Below are positions 17,332 through 25,671 of a DNA stretch of 64,000 bases, piece after piece (positions within the stretch are counted from its first letter, which is position 1; each line of letters starts with the position of its first letter). This DNA is from Chryseobacterium sp. MYb264 (lineage in GTDB: Bacteria > Bacteroidota > Bacteroidia > Flavobacteriales > Weeksellaceae), in NCBI RefSeq assembly GCF_035974275.1, contig NZ_CP142422.1:1488001-1552000 (forward strand), given 5' to 3'. The notes under the pieces are model-generated. The model saw only the letters and a list, made by a program, of their open reading frames with translations, did no database searches and was not told the DNA's origin. The position numbers and the translations under genes are program-made.

Positions 17332-17372
17332 ATTCTACTTTCTATTTAATTCTAAATGATACTCTTTTCCTG

Positions 17373-18986
17373 TTAACTATGTGCAAATCCTGTAATTTTA
17401 GCTTCATCAAAATCCAGTTGCATTTCAATGGTTCTCATCACATGATCATCAAAAATCTTTTCACGTTTCATACGATGAAGTTCATTTCTCTGCGCCTGAA
17501 TAATCTGTCTCATCACATCTTTATTTTCACTCATTGCCGTTACATAATCGCCTGTGGAAGCCATACATTGCGCCTTATCTACCATCATCATCATTTCGTT
17601 TTCCAGCTTATGTTTTTGATGCTGAACAAGACTGTTGGTTTGTGCAAGATCTGAAAAATCATTTTCCAGTTTATGTAAAGCCGTTTCTTTTAATTTTCTC
17701 ATTAAAATAACTTCCTGTTTTTCTTCAGGCAACTCACTTCCGGCATCATTTATTTTTAAAAATTTCAAAATCGGTGTCAATAATAAACCTTGTCCTACCA
17801 ATGTAATTAAAATAATCACAAATGTTACAAATAAGATAATGTTTCGGTGAGGAAATGCTTCGCCATTAGGTAAAAATGCCGGAATCGACAATGCCGCTGC
17901 CAAAGAAACAACACCCCTCATCGCCGCAAAACTAATGATAAAAGGCTCTCGCCAATCCGGTTTCGGAACTTTTAATCTTAATTCTTTTGAACACAATCGT
18001 GGAAAATACATCAGCGCATAACTGTATAAAATTCTGGTTCCAATAATGGCTCCACCAATTACAATGCTGTAGAAAATTCCTTCTGAAATTGTGTAATCTT
18101 TCATAGCAGCTACCACAACGGGTAATTCTAAGCCAATTAAGATGAAAATAATAGTATTCATCAGGAAAATTAAAACACTCCAAACATTTCCGGACTGAAT
18201 TCTCGAAGTATGACTTAAATAACAATGTGAATTATAAGACATCAACAAACCTCCTGCAACCACCGCCAACACTCCAGAAAAATGAAAATGTTCGGCTCCG
18301 ACATACATGATGTAAGGAACAATTAATGTAATAATAGTATCGATATTAGAATTTGACGGAATAATTTTAAGCAAAGAACCAAAAAGTAATCCTGCGCCCG
18401 CTCCTACAGCAATTCCGCCAACAGCCATGGTGAAAAAATCTTTTACAGCTTCTCCAAAAATGAACTGACCGGAAATAACGGCTGCTAAGGCAAATTTAAA
18501 GACAATTAAACTCGATGCATCGTTGATTAAACTTTCGCCTTCCAGAATACTTGTAATTTTCTTCGGAATTTTCATGTGCTTCAAAACCGAAGTTGCGGCC
18601 ACCGCATCCGGCGGAGAATTTACGCCTCCCAATAAAAATCCCATCGCCACGGTAAGCCCCGGAATAATGGATGACGACAAATAAGCAACGACAATGGAGG
18701 TTAAAAATACCAATCCGAAAGCCATTGAAAAAATCTGCTTTCTCCATTTGTGAAAGTCTTGCCACGAGGTAAACCATGCCGCTTCAAACAAAATTGGAGG
18801 AAGAAAAATAAGGAAAACCAAATCGGGCTCTATTTCTATATGTGGCATTCCCGGGACAAGACTTATCAATAATCCTGCAATAACGAGGAAAATAGGATAA
18901 GCAACTTTCAGTTTTTGCCCGATCATTACCAATATCATCACAGACAACAATACCGCGATTGATATAATGACGTATGTGTGAATCAT
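17373..18986 (-). CDS. Na+/H+ antiporter, CPA1 family
   Basis: The 537-residue product has about 12 transmembrane helices in residues 1-410, then a cytoplasmic tail (about 415-537) rich in charged helices. Characteristic segments are 'FLPPILFEAAWFTSW', 'LLGGVNSPPDAVAATSVLK' (the TM5 Asp-containing ion site), 'ILEGESLINDASSLIVFKFA' and 'FIISFAAMRGVVSLAAALSIP'. It exchanges cytoplasmic sodium for protons at the inner membrane. The bestrophin gene starts its stop-to-start gap only 38 bases upstream, so both membrane proteins may be cotranscribed and act in ion homeostasis. Confidence 0.94.
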   Translation of the reverse strand: MIHTYVIISIAVLLSVMILVMIGQKLKVAYPIFLVIAGLLISLVPGMPHIEIEPDLVFLIFLPPILFEAAWFTSWQDFHKWRKQIFSMAFGLVFLTSIVVAYLSSSIIPGLTVAMGFLLGGVNSPPDAVAATSVLKHMKIPKKITSILEGESLINDASSLIVFKFALAAVISGQFIFGEAVKDFFTMAVGGIAVGAGAGLLFGSLLKIIPSNSNIDTIITLIVPYIMYVGAEHFHFSGVLAVVAGGLLMSYNSHCYLSHTSRIQSGNVWSVLIFLMNTIIFILIGLELPVVVAAMKDYTISEGIFYSIVIGGAIIGTRILYSYALMYFPRLCSKELRLKVPKPDWREPFIISFAAMRGVVSLAAALSIPAFLPNGEAFPHRNIILFVTFVIILITLVGQGLLLTPILKFLKINDAGSELPEEKQEVILMRKLKETALHKLENDFSDLAQTNSLVQHQKHKLENEMMMMVDKAQCMASTGDYVTAMSENKDVMRQIIQAQRNELHRMKREKIFDDHVMRTIEMQLDFDEAKITGFAHS

Positions 18987-19024
18987 TTTATATATGTTTA
19001 TTTAGTTAAATTTTTTTATCTTTT

Positions 19025-20029
19025 TTAAAGAACAATATTATTTTTTGCTGTAATTGGCGCCGGAAGATTTTCTTCATCCAACATATCACGCATATCGATT
19101 TCTATTGTTCGGCTGATCTGTGTAATCGGAACGTCGTTCGGACTTCCTTCAAAAGGATTTACAGAAGCCTCTCCTACACTATCCAATGTATGAAAACACC
19201 ATGTTACCAATAACGAAAACGGAATATTGAACCATAAAGTCAGCCCTTCAAGAATAGTTCCGTCACCTAATTTGTCAAATTCTTTTAATAAACCAAAAGG
19301 CACAAAAAGAATGAATAAAAGCAACAGATAAGTTGTAATAGAAGAAAAATTTCTTGGATAAGGAAAGTTTTTAATTCGTTCTGCTTTCCCTTGATTATCG
19401 GTAAACTTTATCAATTGCTGATTGATTTGCGTCCACTGAAAATCGTTGATTTCTCCATTTGCATACGCTTCCGACAATTCTTTACTTTGACTTGCCATCA
19501 GCTGTGTCGCTCTGTTTTTCTTGTTTAAAATATATTGAAGTTCCGTTTCTGAAAGGTAATTTTTCAGTTCATCATCCAACTTCGACAATCGTTCGGGAAT
19601 ATCATACTTTCTGGCATATTCATCAAACTGTGCCGTATCCATATTTTCCCAGGTTCTCGTCTCACGAAGCTGAAAACGAAGCGCCGTTAACCATGCATAA
19701 TGACGTAGAAACATCTCTTTTACTTTACCTGAATTTTTAGATGAAAGAGAATCTCGCAAAATATATCCGAAACTTCGGCTGTCATTAATAATCGCTCCAT
19801 AAATCTGCCTGGCTTCCCAAAGTCGGCTGTAGCTCGCATTATTTTTAAAACCTACGATGAAAGCAACCGCCGTTCCCATGATTGCAATCGGTTGCCATGG
19901 AAATGAAAGGAAGGTACATCCTAAAAAATACAAAATAGTAGGAATTGATGATAAAACCGTGAGCCAAAGAATACTTCTCTTTGTCCAGACTGCAAATTCG
20001 CGGGCTCCAAACCTTTTTCCTGAGTGCAT
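19025..20029 (-). CDS. Bestrophin family ion channel (UPF0187)
   Basis: The 334-residue product matches bacterial bestrophins. It begins 'MHSGKRFGAREFAVWTKRS', then has transmembrane helices at about 22-70, the family motif 'GFKNNASYSRLWEARQIYGA' and further helices at about 232-275 ('YLLLLFILFVPFGLL'), ending with the conserved C-terminal 'PFEGSPNDVPITQISRTIEID'. Bacterial members form pentameric channels in the inner membrane that conduct cations. It is paired with the Na+/H+ antiporter downstream. Confidence 0.92.
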   Translation of the reverse strand: MHSGKRFGAREFAVWTKRSILWLTVLSSIPTILYFLGCTFLSFPWQPIAIMGTAVAFIVGFKNNASYSRLWEARQIYGAIINDSRSFGYILRDSLSSKNSGKVKEMFLRHYAWLTALRFQLRETRTWENMDTAQFDEYARKYDIPERLSKLDDELKNYLSETELQYILNKKNRATQLMASQSKELSEAYANGEINDFQWTQINQQLIKFTDNQGKAERIKNFPYPRNFSSITTYLLLLFILFVPFGLLKEFDKLGDGTILEGLTLWFNIPFSLLVTWCFHTLDSVGEASVNPFEGSPNDVPITQISRTIEIDMRDMLDEENLPAPITAKNNIVL

Positions 20030-20107
20030 AGTGTTTCGTTTTTAATAGTTTATTGTTATTATTTTTTAAGGGTTTTTAGCACTCAGCAAATTTATTTCAT
20101 CAACCCC

Positions 20108-20782
20108 CTAGTTTTTAGTAAACGAAATATTGTTATAAAAACCAATCTGAACCTGTCCTCGGTTTCTGTTCTCCTGAATCTGGTTCATATATCCCGCTTC
20201 CACTCTCATATTTTTATTGATTACATATCCCAACGCTCCATACACCCTGTTTCTGTCGAAAGTCGGACTGTTCAAATGAAGGAAAATTTCATTATAAACA
20301 GAACCATAAAATGTTTTCGGAAGCATTTCTTTATTATTAAGCGGAATATTAAGTCCTAAAAGATAACGAAACCTCATCCTGAAATCATCCTGTAAAAAAC
20401 GTTCTTCCAAACGGTAACGATGCTGAAGATTGAATCTTCCGAACTTTTGTTTTGTAATATATTGCTGAAAAATTCTGTGTTCTATATTTTCAGTTTTTTC
20501 ACCGTTTATATAAGGTTGACTTAAAATAAAACCATAACCCAACAAAATATTGTTATTATTTTCCGTTAAATCATATCCAATTCCGGTACGAATCAGGAGT
20601 TGCTCCAAATCTCCTCCCATATCAAAATTTCTATACTGGATCTCGTTATGAAAATTTAATTTTTTACTGATTTTATTATTTCCAAAATACATATACCAAG
20701 CTCCCAGATCATTTTTTTGCGCATACGAGAATGTTGCTGCCAATGAAAAAATGCTTAAAGCCAACGTTTTTAAAATCTTCAT
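20108..20782 (-). CDS. DUF2490 domain outer-membrane beta-barrel protein
   Basis: The 224-residue product has a signal peptide (MKILKTLALSIFSLAATFSYAQ) and alternating amphipathic strands typical of DUF2490: 'LGAWYMYFGNNKISKKLNFH', 'HRIFQQYITKQKFGRFNLQH', 'RYRLEERFLQDDFRMRFRYL', ending in an aromatic residue two positions before the charged tail. It is probably a small outer-membrane barrel; function is unknown. It lies 78 bases upstream of the bestrophin gene on the same strand. Confidence 0.87.
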   Translation of the reverse strand: MKILKTLALSIFSLAATFSYAQKNDLGAWYMYFGNNKISKKLNFHNEIQYRNFDMGGDLEQLLIRTGIGYDLTENNNNILLGYGFILSQPYINGEKTENIEHRIFQQYITKQKFGRFNLQHRYRLEERFLQDDFRMRFRYLLGLNIPLNNKEMLPKTFYGSVYNEIFLHLNSPTFDRNRVYGALGYVINKNMRVEAGYMNQIQENRNRGQVQIGFYNNISFTKN

Positions 20783-20920
20783 CTTCTTAAATTTTACCTT
20801 TATGTTTATTATTAAAATCTATCAAATTTAAAAATTCAATATTAATTATCAATAATAAGCAAAATTTAATTGTTGTGAAAATTTTTCTTTTTCAAATAAA
20901 AGTTCCTGATCAACGGTTTG

Positions 20921-21313
20921 TTATGAAGGAACTTGCTCCATCAACACATCATTTCCTGAGTTGTCAAAATACGTACAGGTAAGATGAGTCAGATCCATTT
21001 TCCAGCCTTTAATTCCGGTTTCTGCACAGTCTTTACAAAAAGTAGGATAATCTGTACCGCCTTGCTGGTGAAGTTTTAGCCTCGATTTAAATTCATCCAA
21101 ATTCAAATCTTCAGCGATATCCATTGTTTCATATTTTGCTCCTGTGGAAACAGATTGATTTTCTGCATCAAAATATTCTGCATTACCGTCACTCACATAA
21201 GTCACATAATTTGCAACTCCCAAATCTTTTATTGCTTTAATATAATTTGGAAAATCGGCACCGCTTTTTACTTTTTGGTGCTCTGCTTTAATTTCATCAA
21301 TGGTGAATTTCAT
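20921..21313 (-). CDS. DUF1398 family protein
   Basis: The 130-residue cytoplasmic protein consists of two related halves, each a helix then 'DFPNYIKAIKDLGVANYVTY' or 'DYPTFCKDCAETGIKGWKMD' followed by a strand with 'Y(F)D', as known for DUF1398 (envelope-protein YbcV-like family). Function unknown. It is an isolated minus-strand gene with a 95-base 3' gap and a terminator upstream that closes the neighbouring gene. Confidence 0.87.
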   Translation of the reverse strand: MKFTIDEIKAEHQKVKSGADFPNYIKAIKDLGVANYVTYVSDGNAEYFDAENQSVSTGAKYETMDIAEDLNLDEFKSRLKLHQQGGTDYPTFCKDCAETGIKGWKMDLTHLTCTYFDNSGNDVLMEQVPS

Positions 21314-21407
21314 TTGTTTATTTTTTTAATGATGAGTTTTATTTCAATCACAAAATTTTCAATTCAAATTTAAAAATTTTTGGAATGCAAATGTATTATA
21401 AAATAAA

Positions 21408-21431
21408 AACTGACGGAATGTTCCGCCAGTT
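21408..21431. terminator. Terminator between the VOC gene and DUF1398
   Basis: An 11-bp stem with one mismatch (21408-21418 with 21421-21431) has T-rich flanks on both strands. On the minus strand it closes the VOC-DUF1569 gene group that ends at 21467. Confidence 0.78.
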
Positions 21432-21466
21432 AGTTTTTTCGATATTTCGTATTCAAAATATTAATC

Positions 21467-21916
21467 TTATGGATGTTGCTGCATTTTCGCAGGATCGTCA
21501 TAATTTACCATCCAGTTGATCTCGAATTTATCGGTAAACATTCCGAAGTAAGCACCCCAGAAAGTATCTGCTAAAGACATTGTTATCTGTCCGTCAGCAG
21601 AAAGCCCATTGAACAGTTTTTCTGCTTCTTCCTTCGATTCTGCATTGATGGAAATGGAGAAGTTATTTCCAGTTTTGAACTGAGAAGCATAGTCGCATCC
21701 CGCATCGCTTCCCATTAAAATTGTTTCTTTAGAAATAGGAAGAGAAACGTGCATGATCTTGTCTTTATCTTCTTCTTTCGCTTCCTGACCTTCCATTGGA
21801 GGCATTTCACCAAAAGTTCCGATGTAAGGATATTCTCCTCCGAAAACAGATTTGTAGAAATCAAAAGCTTCTCTACAATTTCCGTTGAATGTTAAATAAA
21901 CGTTTACTGACGCCAT
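21467..21916 (-). CDS. VOC family protein, PhnB-like
   Basis: The 149-residue protein has the vicinal-oxygen-chelate fold of the PhnB/3-demethylubiquinone group: 'VYLTFNGNCREAFDFYKSVF' at the start, 'IMHVSLPISKETILMGSD' in the middle and 'FWGAYFGMFTDKFEINWMVNY' at the end. Members are small dimeric proteins that often bind metal or drugs; no substrate can be named. It is the last of four closely spaced minus-strand genes (23298 to 21467). Confidence 0.9.
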   Translation of the reverse strand: MASVNVYLTFNGNCREAFDFYKSVFGGEYPYIGTFGEMPPMEGQEAKEEDKDKIMHVSLPISKETILMGSDAGCDYASQFKTGNNFSISINAESKEEAEKLFNGLSADGQITMSLADTFWGAYFGMFTDKFEINWMVNYDDPAKMQQHP

Positions 21917-21955
21917 AATGTGTTCTTTTTTAAAGTTGAGTTTAATTTGTAAATA

Positions 21956-22327
21956 TTATCTATGCTGATCTATTAAAATCATATTACCATCCGGATCTTT
22001 CAGGTAAATATGTTCAGGCCCCTCAGTTGATTCGTCTGCTTCTTTTTCGATCTCAATTCCATTTTCCTTCAGATGTTTCTGAATAGCGCGAACATCATCA
22101 AAAGATTCAAGATTCTGAGCATTTTGGTCCCATCCGGGGTTGAAAGTAAGCATATTTCCATCAAACATTGCCTGAAAAAGACCGATAATATGATCTCCAT
22201 TTTTCAGGATCAGATAATTCTGGTCGATATTTCCCGCCATCTGACTGAAACCTAATTTTTCATAAAAATCCTTCGATTTCTGCAGGTCTTTTACACTTAA
22301 ACTAATTGAAAATGCTCCTAATTTCAT
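21956..22327 (-). CDS. VOC family glyoxalase-like protein
   Basis: The 123-residue protein has the glyoxalase/bleomycin-resistance fold: 'LSVKDLQKSKDFYEKLGF' (paired beta-alpha-beta start) and 'EGPEHIYLKDPDGNMILID' (typical 'DPDGN' turn and metal-ligand strand). It is not closely related to the PhnB-like neighbour 39 bases downstream. Possible roles are metal-dependent isomerisation or binding of small toxic molecules; undetermined. Confidence 0.9.
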   Translation of the reverse strand: MKLGAFSISLSVKDLQKSKDFYEKLGFSQMAGNIDQNYLILKNGDHIIGLFQAMFDGNMLTFNPGWDQNAQNLESFDDVRAIQKHLKENGIEIEKEADESTEGPEHIYLKDPDGNMILIDQHR

Positions 22328-22354
22328 ATAGATTTTTGTTATGTATCAACTTAA

Positions 22355-22825
22355 TTACTGATTGTTCAAACTCGTTTTGAAGTTCAGGGTTCCGTCATAG
22401 CTTTTCCAGTCGCCTGTAAGTTCAATAGTCTGTCCGTCTACTTTTTCTGTGGTTTTATTCCACTTAAACTTATAGACAAATTTTCCTTTGAAAAGCCCTG
22501 AATGCTTTCCTTTATTTTCTTCAGCAAATTCATATTCACCAAATACAATTCCTTTTTTCTTGGCGTCTCTGTATTTTGTGATCGTTAGTTTTCCTTCCAG
22601 TTTTGCATAAGTTTTATCGACAAGTGAATATCCTGAAACAAAATATTCCTGATCGTTCTTTTTATTCTGTTCAGAAATATTGATCTTCAGTTTGAGTTGC
22701 TGCTTATCATTACCAATTGTTCCGATATAAGGCTTGCTGTTATTCAGCCATACATTCGAAATATCAGGCATTTGCGCCATTGCAAAATTGGAGACTAAAA
22801 TGAGGAATAATAAAAGTTTTTTCAT
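22355..22825 (-). CDS. Secreted hypothetical protein
   Basis: The 156-residue product has a signal peptide (MKKLLLFLILVSNFAMAQ). The mature part is beta-rich: 'LNNSKPYIGTIGNDKQQLKL', 'EYFVSGYSLVDKTYAKLEGK', 'GVFKGKFVYKFKWN'-like and 'QTIELTGDWKSYDGTLNF'. This fits a calycin-like or lipocalin-like small barrel measuring extra groups, but I do not recognise a family. It lies 17 bases after DUF1569 and 27 before the VOC gene, so it is in one operon with them. Confidence 0.75.
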   Translation of the reverse strand: MKKLLLFLILVSNFAMAQMPDISNVWLNNSKPYIGTIGNDKQQLKLKINISEQNKKNDQEYFVSGYSLVDKTYAKLEGKLTITKYRDAKKKGIVFGEYEFAEENKGKHSGLFKGKFVYKFKWNKTTEKVDGQTIELTGDWKSYDGTLNFKTSLNNQ

Positions 22826-22842
22826 GTGTTCTGATTTATTTT

Positions 22843-23298
22843 TTAAACTCCGAATTGAGATAAATGGTGATTTAAATGTTTAGCAAACATATTGTTCCAT
22901 TCGATAGAATTTAGTTTTCCGAAAGAAAAAGATTCTTTTCCGTCAAAAGCTGAAGCTCCTAACTGTTGAGTTTTTTGGATAAAACCAATCAGTCTTTTCT
23001 TTTCATCATCAAAATTCTTTCTTCCCTGAACCAAAAACTGAGGCGATGTAGGAGAATCTCTCGGATACGCTTTTTCACCTACCACTTTAGGTTTTACGAA
23101 TCTCTTAAGGATAAACTTTGCAATTGCTCCCGGTTTTTTATGTTTTTCCGGTTCGTATACCATTTCATACGTGATGCAACAGTGCGCCAACATTTGATCT
23201 ACCGTCATTTTACCCCATAATCCGTGGGTATCTTCCACCAGTTTATTTATTCTATCTATATAATTCTGAGCATCTTTCGCATCAAATACATTTTCCAT
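22843..23298 (-). CDS. DUF1569 (DinB-like fold) protein
   Basis: The 151-residue protein is a four-helix DinB/YfiT-like protein of the DUF1569 group. Visible markers are 'LWGKMTVDQMLAHCCITYEM' with the first metal-binding His, a middle loop rich in Lys/Pro, and 'NSIEWNNMFAKHLNHHLSQF' with the paired histidines at the C-terminus. Such proteins bind a divalent metal and often act as thiol-dependent transferases; this one's substrate is unknown. It is first in the four-gene minus-strand group. Confidence 0.88.
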   Translation of the reverse strand: MENVFDAKDAQNYIDRINKLVEDTHGLWGKMTVDQMLAHCCITYEMVYEPEKHKKPGAIAKFILKRFVKPKVVGEKAYPRDSPTSPQFLVQGRKNFDDEKKRLIGFIQKTQQLGASAFDGKESFSFGKLNSIEWNNMFAKHLNHHLSQFGV

Positions 23299-23495
23299 AG
23301 CTTATTTTATTTGTCAAAGCAAATATATCAGTTTTTTTGTATCATTTTTCAACTCATAAAAAAAATAGTAAAAACACTGAAATACAATAACATTTATGAA
23401 ATATATGTTACGAAATACCGATTTTTGATCATGAATTAATTACAATTTTTTAATGTTAAAATTGTCAGTCCGTCAAAAGTTAATTTTATGATGAA

Positions 23496-24701
23496 TTAAT
23501 TCAAATTCTCAGAAGAATTTTCGTTTGAAATTGTAACAGATTTTGGATTTTTGAACATCAGCCACATTTTAATTTTTAAAGCAATCCACCCTAAAATGGC
23601 GTAAACGATTAAAAGAATACTTAAATGTTTTAAATATGGATACGTAAGTTCTACAGAACCTTTCTGAATCAGTAAAATTTTAAAAGCCTGTAAAAAAGGC
23701 GTCAACGGAATAATATTCGCGATAAACTGTACAAAAGCCGGCATGGCATTCAGAGGCCAGGTAAAACCACTGATGATGAATGCCGGAGAAGCAATCACCA
23801 TTAATATCTGGGTAGCTTTTAAAGCATCCGGAATTAAAATACTGATCAACACTCCTAAAAATGAAGCTGAGCCCACGAAAACTGCAGTTAATACAATAAA
23901 ATTAAAAATTCCTTCCGGCATCGGAACCTTGAAAATCATATGCATAAAATAATAAACACTCACAATTAAAATTGAAAAAATCCAGATGGGAAGAACCTTG
24001 ATTAACATTGTTGGAAACGCCCATTTTCGCATTTTTGCATATTCTTTAATAAATGTTCCGCCCTGAAATTCTGCAGCAAAACTCACCGCCATCGCCAGTA
24101 AAATAACCTGCTGTAAAACTACGGCCAACATCGCCGGCCACATAAAAATCAGGTAATTTCCTGTGGTATTGAATAATGTGATATAATTAGCTTTAAAAGG
24201 CTCATACTGTGTTACTGCTCTTGTAGCTGGCATTCCCGCTTTTTGTAGCGCTTTAATAGAAACTCCTGCCGAAAAAGTTCCTATGGTTAACTGCAAAGCT
24301 TTGGATGCAAAATTAGCCGTTAAAACATTTCCTGTATTCACATACACGTTGAGTTCAGGATATTTTTTCTGAAGAATAGATGCTTCAAATTGAGACGGAA
24401 TAATCACCACCGCGGCGGCTTCATGCTGAATCACCTCATCTTTAATACTGAAAGGTTCCTGCAAATACCGAATGATCTTAATACTTTTATTGTCTTCCAA
24501 CATTTCTGTCAATTGGCTCGACAAAGGTGTATTATCCCTGTCGATCACCAAAACCGGAGTATTTTCCACTTTTCCGCTTTTGTAGACGAAACCTAATAAT
24601 GTTGCATAAAAAACGGGCGCCAGAAAAAATACGGTTCTCAAGGTCGAATTACCGATAAACAGCTTAAATTCTCTTCGTAAAAGTCGGAAAAATTCTTTCA
24701 T
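23496..24701 (-). CDS. ABC-2 type permease (YhhJ-like)
   Basis: The 401-residue inner-membrane protein has one N-terminal helix (about 22-40), a large periplasmic loop and five C-terminal helices ('VLQQVILLAMAVSFAAEFQGGT', 'VFVGSASFLGVLISILIPDALKA', 'PAFIISGFTWPLNAMPAFVQF'), the layout of YhhJ/drug-export ABC-2 permeases. It starts 2 bases after the HlyD-type adaptor gene stops and ends a TolC-HlyD-permease operon. No ATP-binding-cassette gene is present in or next to the operon, so the ATPase must be encoded elsewhere. Confidence 0.9.
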   Translation of the reverse strand: MKEFFRLLRREFKLFIGNSTLRTVFFLAPVFYATLLGFVYKSGKVENTPVLVIDRDNTPLSSQLTEMLEDNKSIKIIRYLQEPFSIKDEVIQHEAAAVVIIPSQFEASILQKKYPELNVYVNTGNVLTANFASKALQLTIGTFSAGVSIKALQKAGMPATRAVTQYEPFKANYITLFNTTGNYLIFMWPAMLAVVLQQVILLAMAVSFAAEFQGGTFIKEYAKMRKWAFPTMLIKVLPIWIFSILIVSVYYFMHMIFKVPMPEGIFNFIVLTAVFVGSASFLGVLISILIPDALKATQILMVIASPAFIISGFTWPLNAMPAFVQFIANIIPLTPFLQAFKILLIQKGSVELTYPYLKHLSILLIVYAILGWIALKIKMWLMFKNPKSVTISNENSSENLN

Positions 24702-24703
24702 AA

Positions 24704-25663
24704 TTATTTCAGCAATACATTTGAATTCACCAAAATATCTTTCGCTTTATTCATATCATCAGGTTTCACCTTGATTTCGTAGATCGCGTCCTGTAGCTGA
24801 TAATCGGGGTAAGCTGTTGTGATATCTGCATATTTTGTCAATTGTTTGATATATAAAATCTTTCCCTGCAATTTCTCTTTATTATAAGGAACCTCCATAT
24901 TCACGGTCTGCCCTTTTTTATACTTCGAGATCTGACTTTCAGGAACTGTAAAACGGAAAAACGTACTGTTAGGAATATATCCGTTGAACAATGCAAAACC
25001 TGCTGTCGCCAACTCTCCTGGATTTAAACTAATAGTCTCAATTTCCATGTCGTTGGTGGCTATCACATATCTTTCGGAATAGGCTACATTAGCTTCCTGC
25101 AAAGCACCTTTTGCCTGTGAGGCCTGCCCTGCTGCCATTTCCACTTTTTCGAAACGGGTCCCTCTTTTCACATCATCCAATTCTGCTACCACCGCGTCGT
25201 ACTGCGCTTTTGCGCCCTGCATTTTAGCATAAACTTCATCATAAGCCTGTGGTGACATCAAGCTGTCACGATACATATTGGACGCCCTTTTATATGATTT
25301 CTGTGCAAAATCGTACTGTTCTTTCAACCCTTTATATTTTGCCTGAAGCTGCTTCATCTGATCGGCCGTGGCTCCATTTTTTGCCATCTGTTCCTGAGCT
25401 GTGGCTGCACTTACGGCACCCTGAGCCTGAGCAATTTTTGCAGAAACTTCAGGAATATCAAGCAATGCCAAGGTATCCCCTTTCTTTACGGTTTGCCCTT
25501 CTTCTACAAGTATTTTCACAATTCTGCCTGTAACTTTCGGAGCAAAAGAGATCACTTCTTTCTTTGTTTTCCCTTCAGAATCGTTCAGTTTTTCTTTTTT
25601 GTTGTCACAACTTCCCAGCAAGAGCAAAACAGCACATAATATAGAGAGTTTTTTTTGCATCAT
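24704..25663 (-). CDS. HlyD-family periplasmic adaptor lipoprotein
   Basis: The 319-residue product begins with a lipoprotein signal (lipobox LLGSC). Residues about 38-70 form the first half of the biotinyl-lipoyl-like domain ('GRIVKILVEEGQTVKKGDTL'); about 75-185 a long coiled-coil hairpin rich in Ala/Gln/Lys; then the second lipoyl half and a beta-barrel ('VPESQISKYKKGQTVNMEVP'). It would connect the inner-membrane permease to the TolC channel encoded 8 bases upstream. Confidence 0.92.
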   Translation of the reverse strand: MMQKKLSILCAVLLLLGSCDNKKEKLNDSEGKTKKEVISFAPKVTGRIVKILVEEGQTVKKGDTLALLDIPEVSAKIAQAQGAVSAATAQEQMAKNGATADQMKQLQAKYKGLKEQYDFAQKSYKRASNMYRDSLMSPQAYDEVYAKMQGAKAQYDAVVAELDDVKRGTRFEKVEMAAGQASQAKGALQEANVAYSERYVIATNDMEIETISLNPGELATAGFALFNGYIPNSTFFRFTVPESQISKYKKGQTVNMEVPYNKEKLQGKILYIKQLTKYADITTAYPDYQLQDAIYEIKVKPDDMNKAKDILVNSNVLLK

Positions 25664-25671
25664 TTTAAATT

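Noticed and set aside
17932..18777. Alternative minus-strand frames of 93-97 codons within the antiporter gene
   Set aside because: Out-of-frame readings of a clear membrane transporter; no independent start signals.
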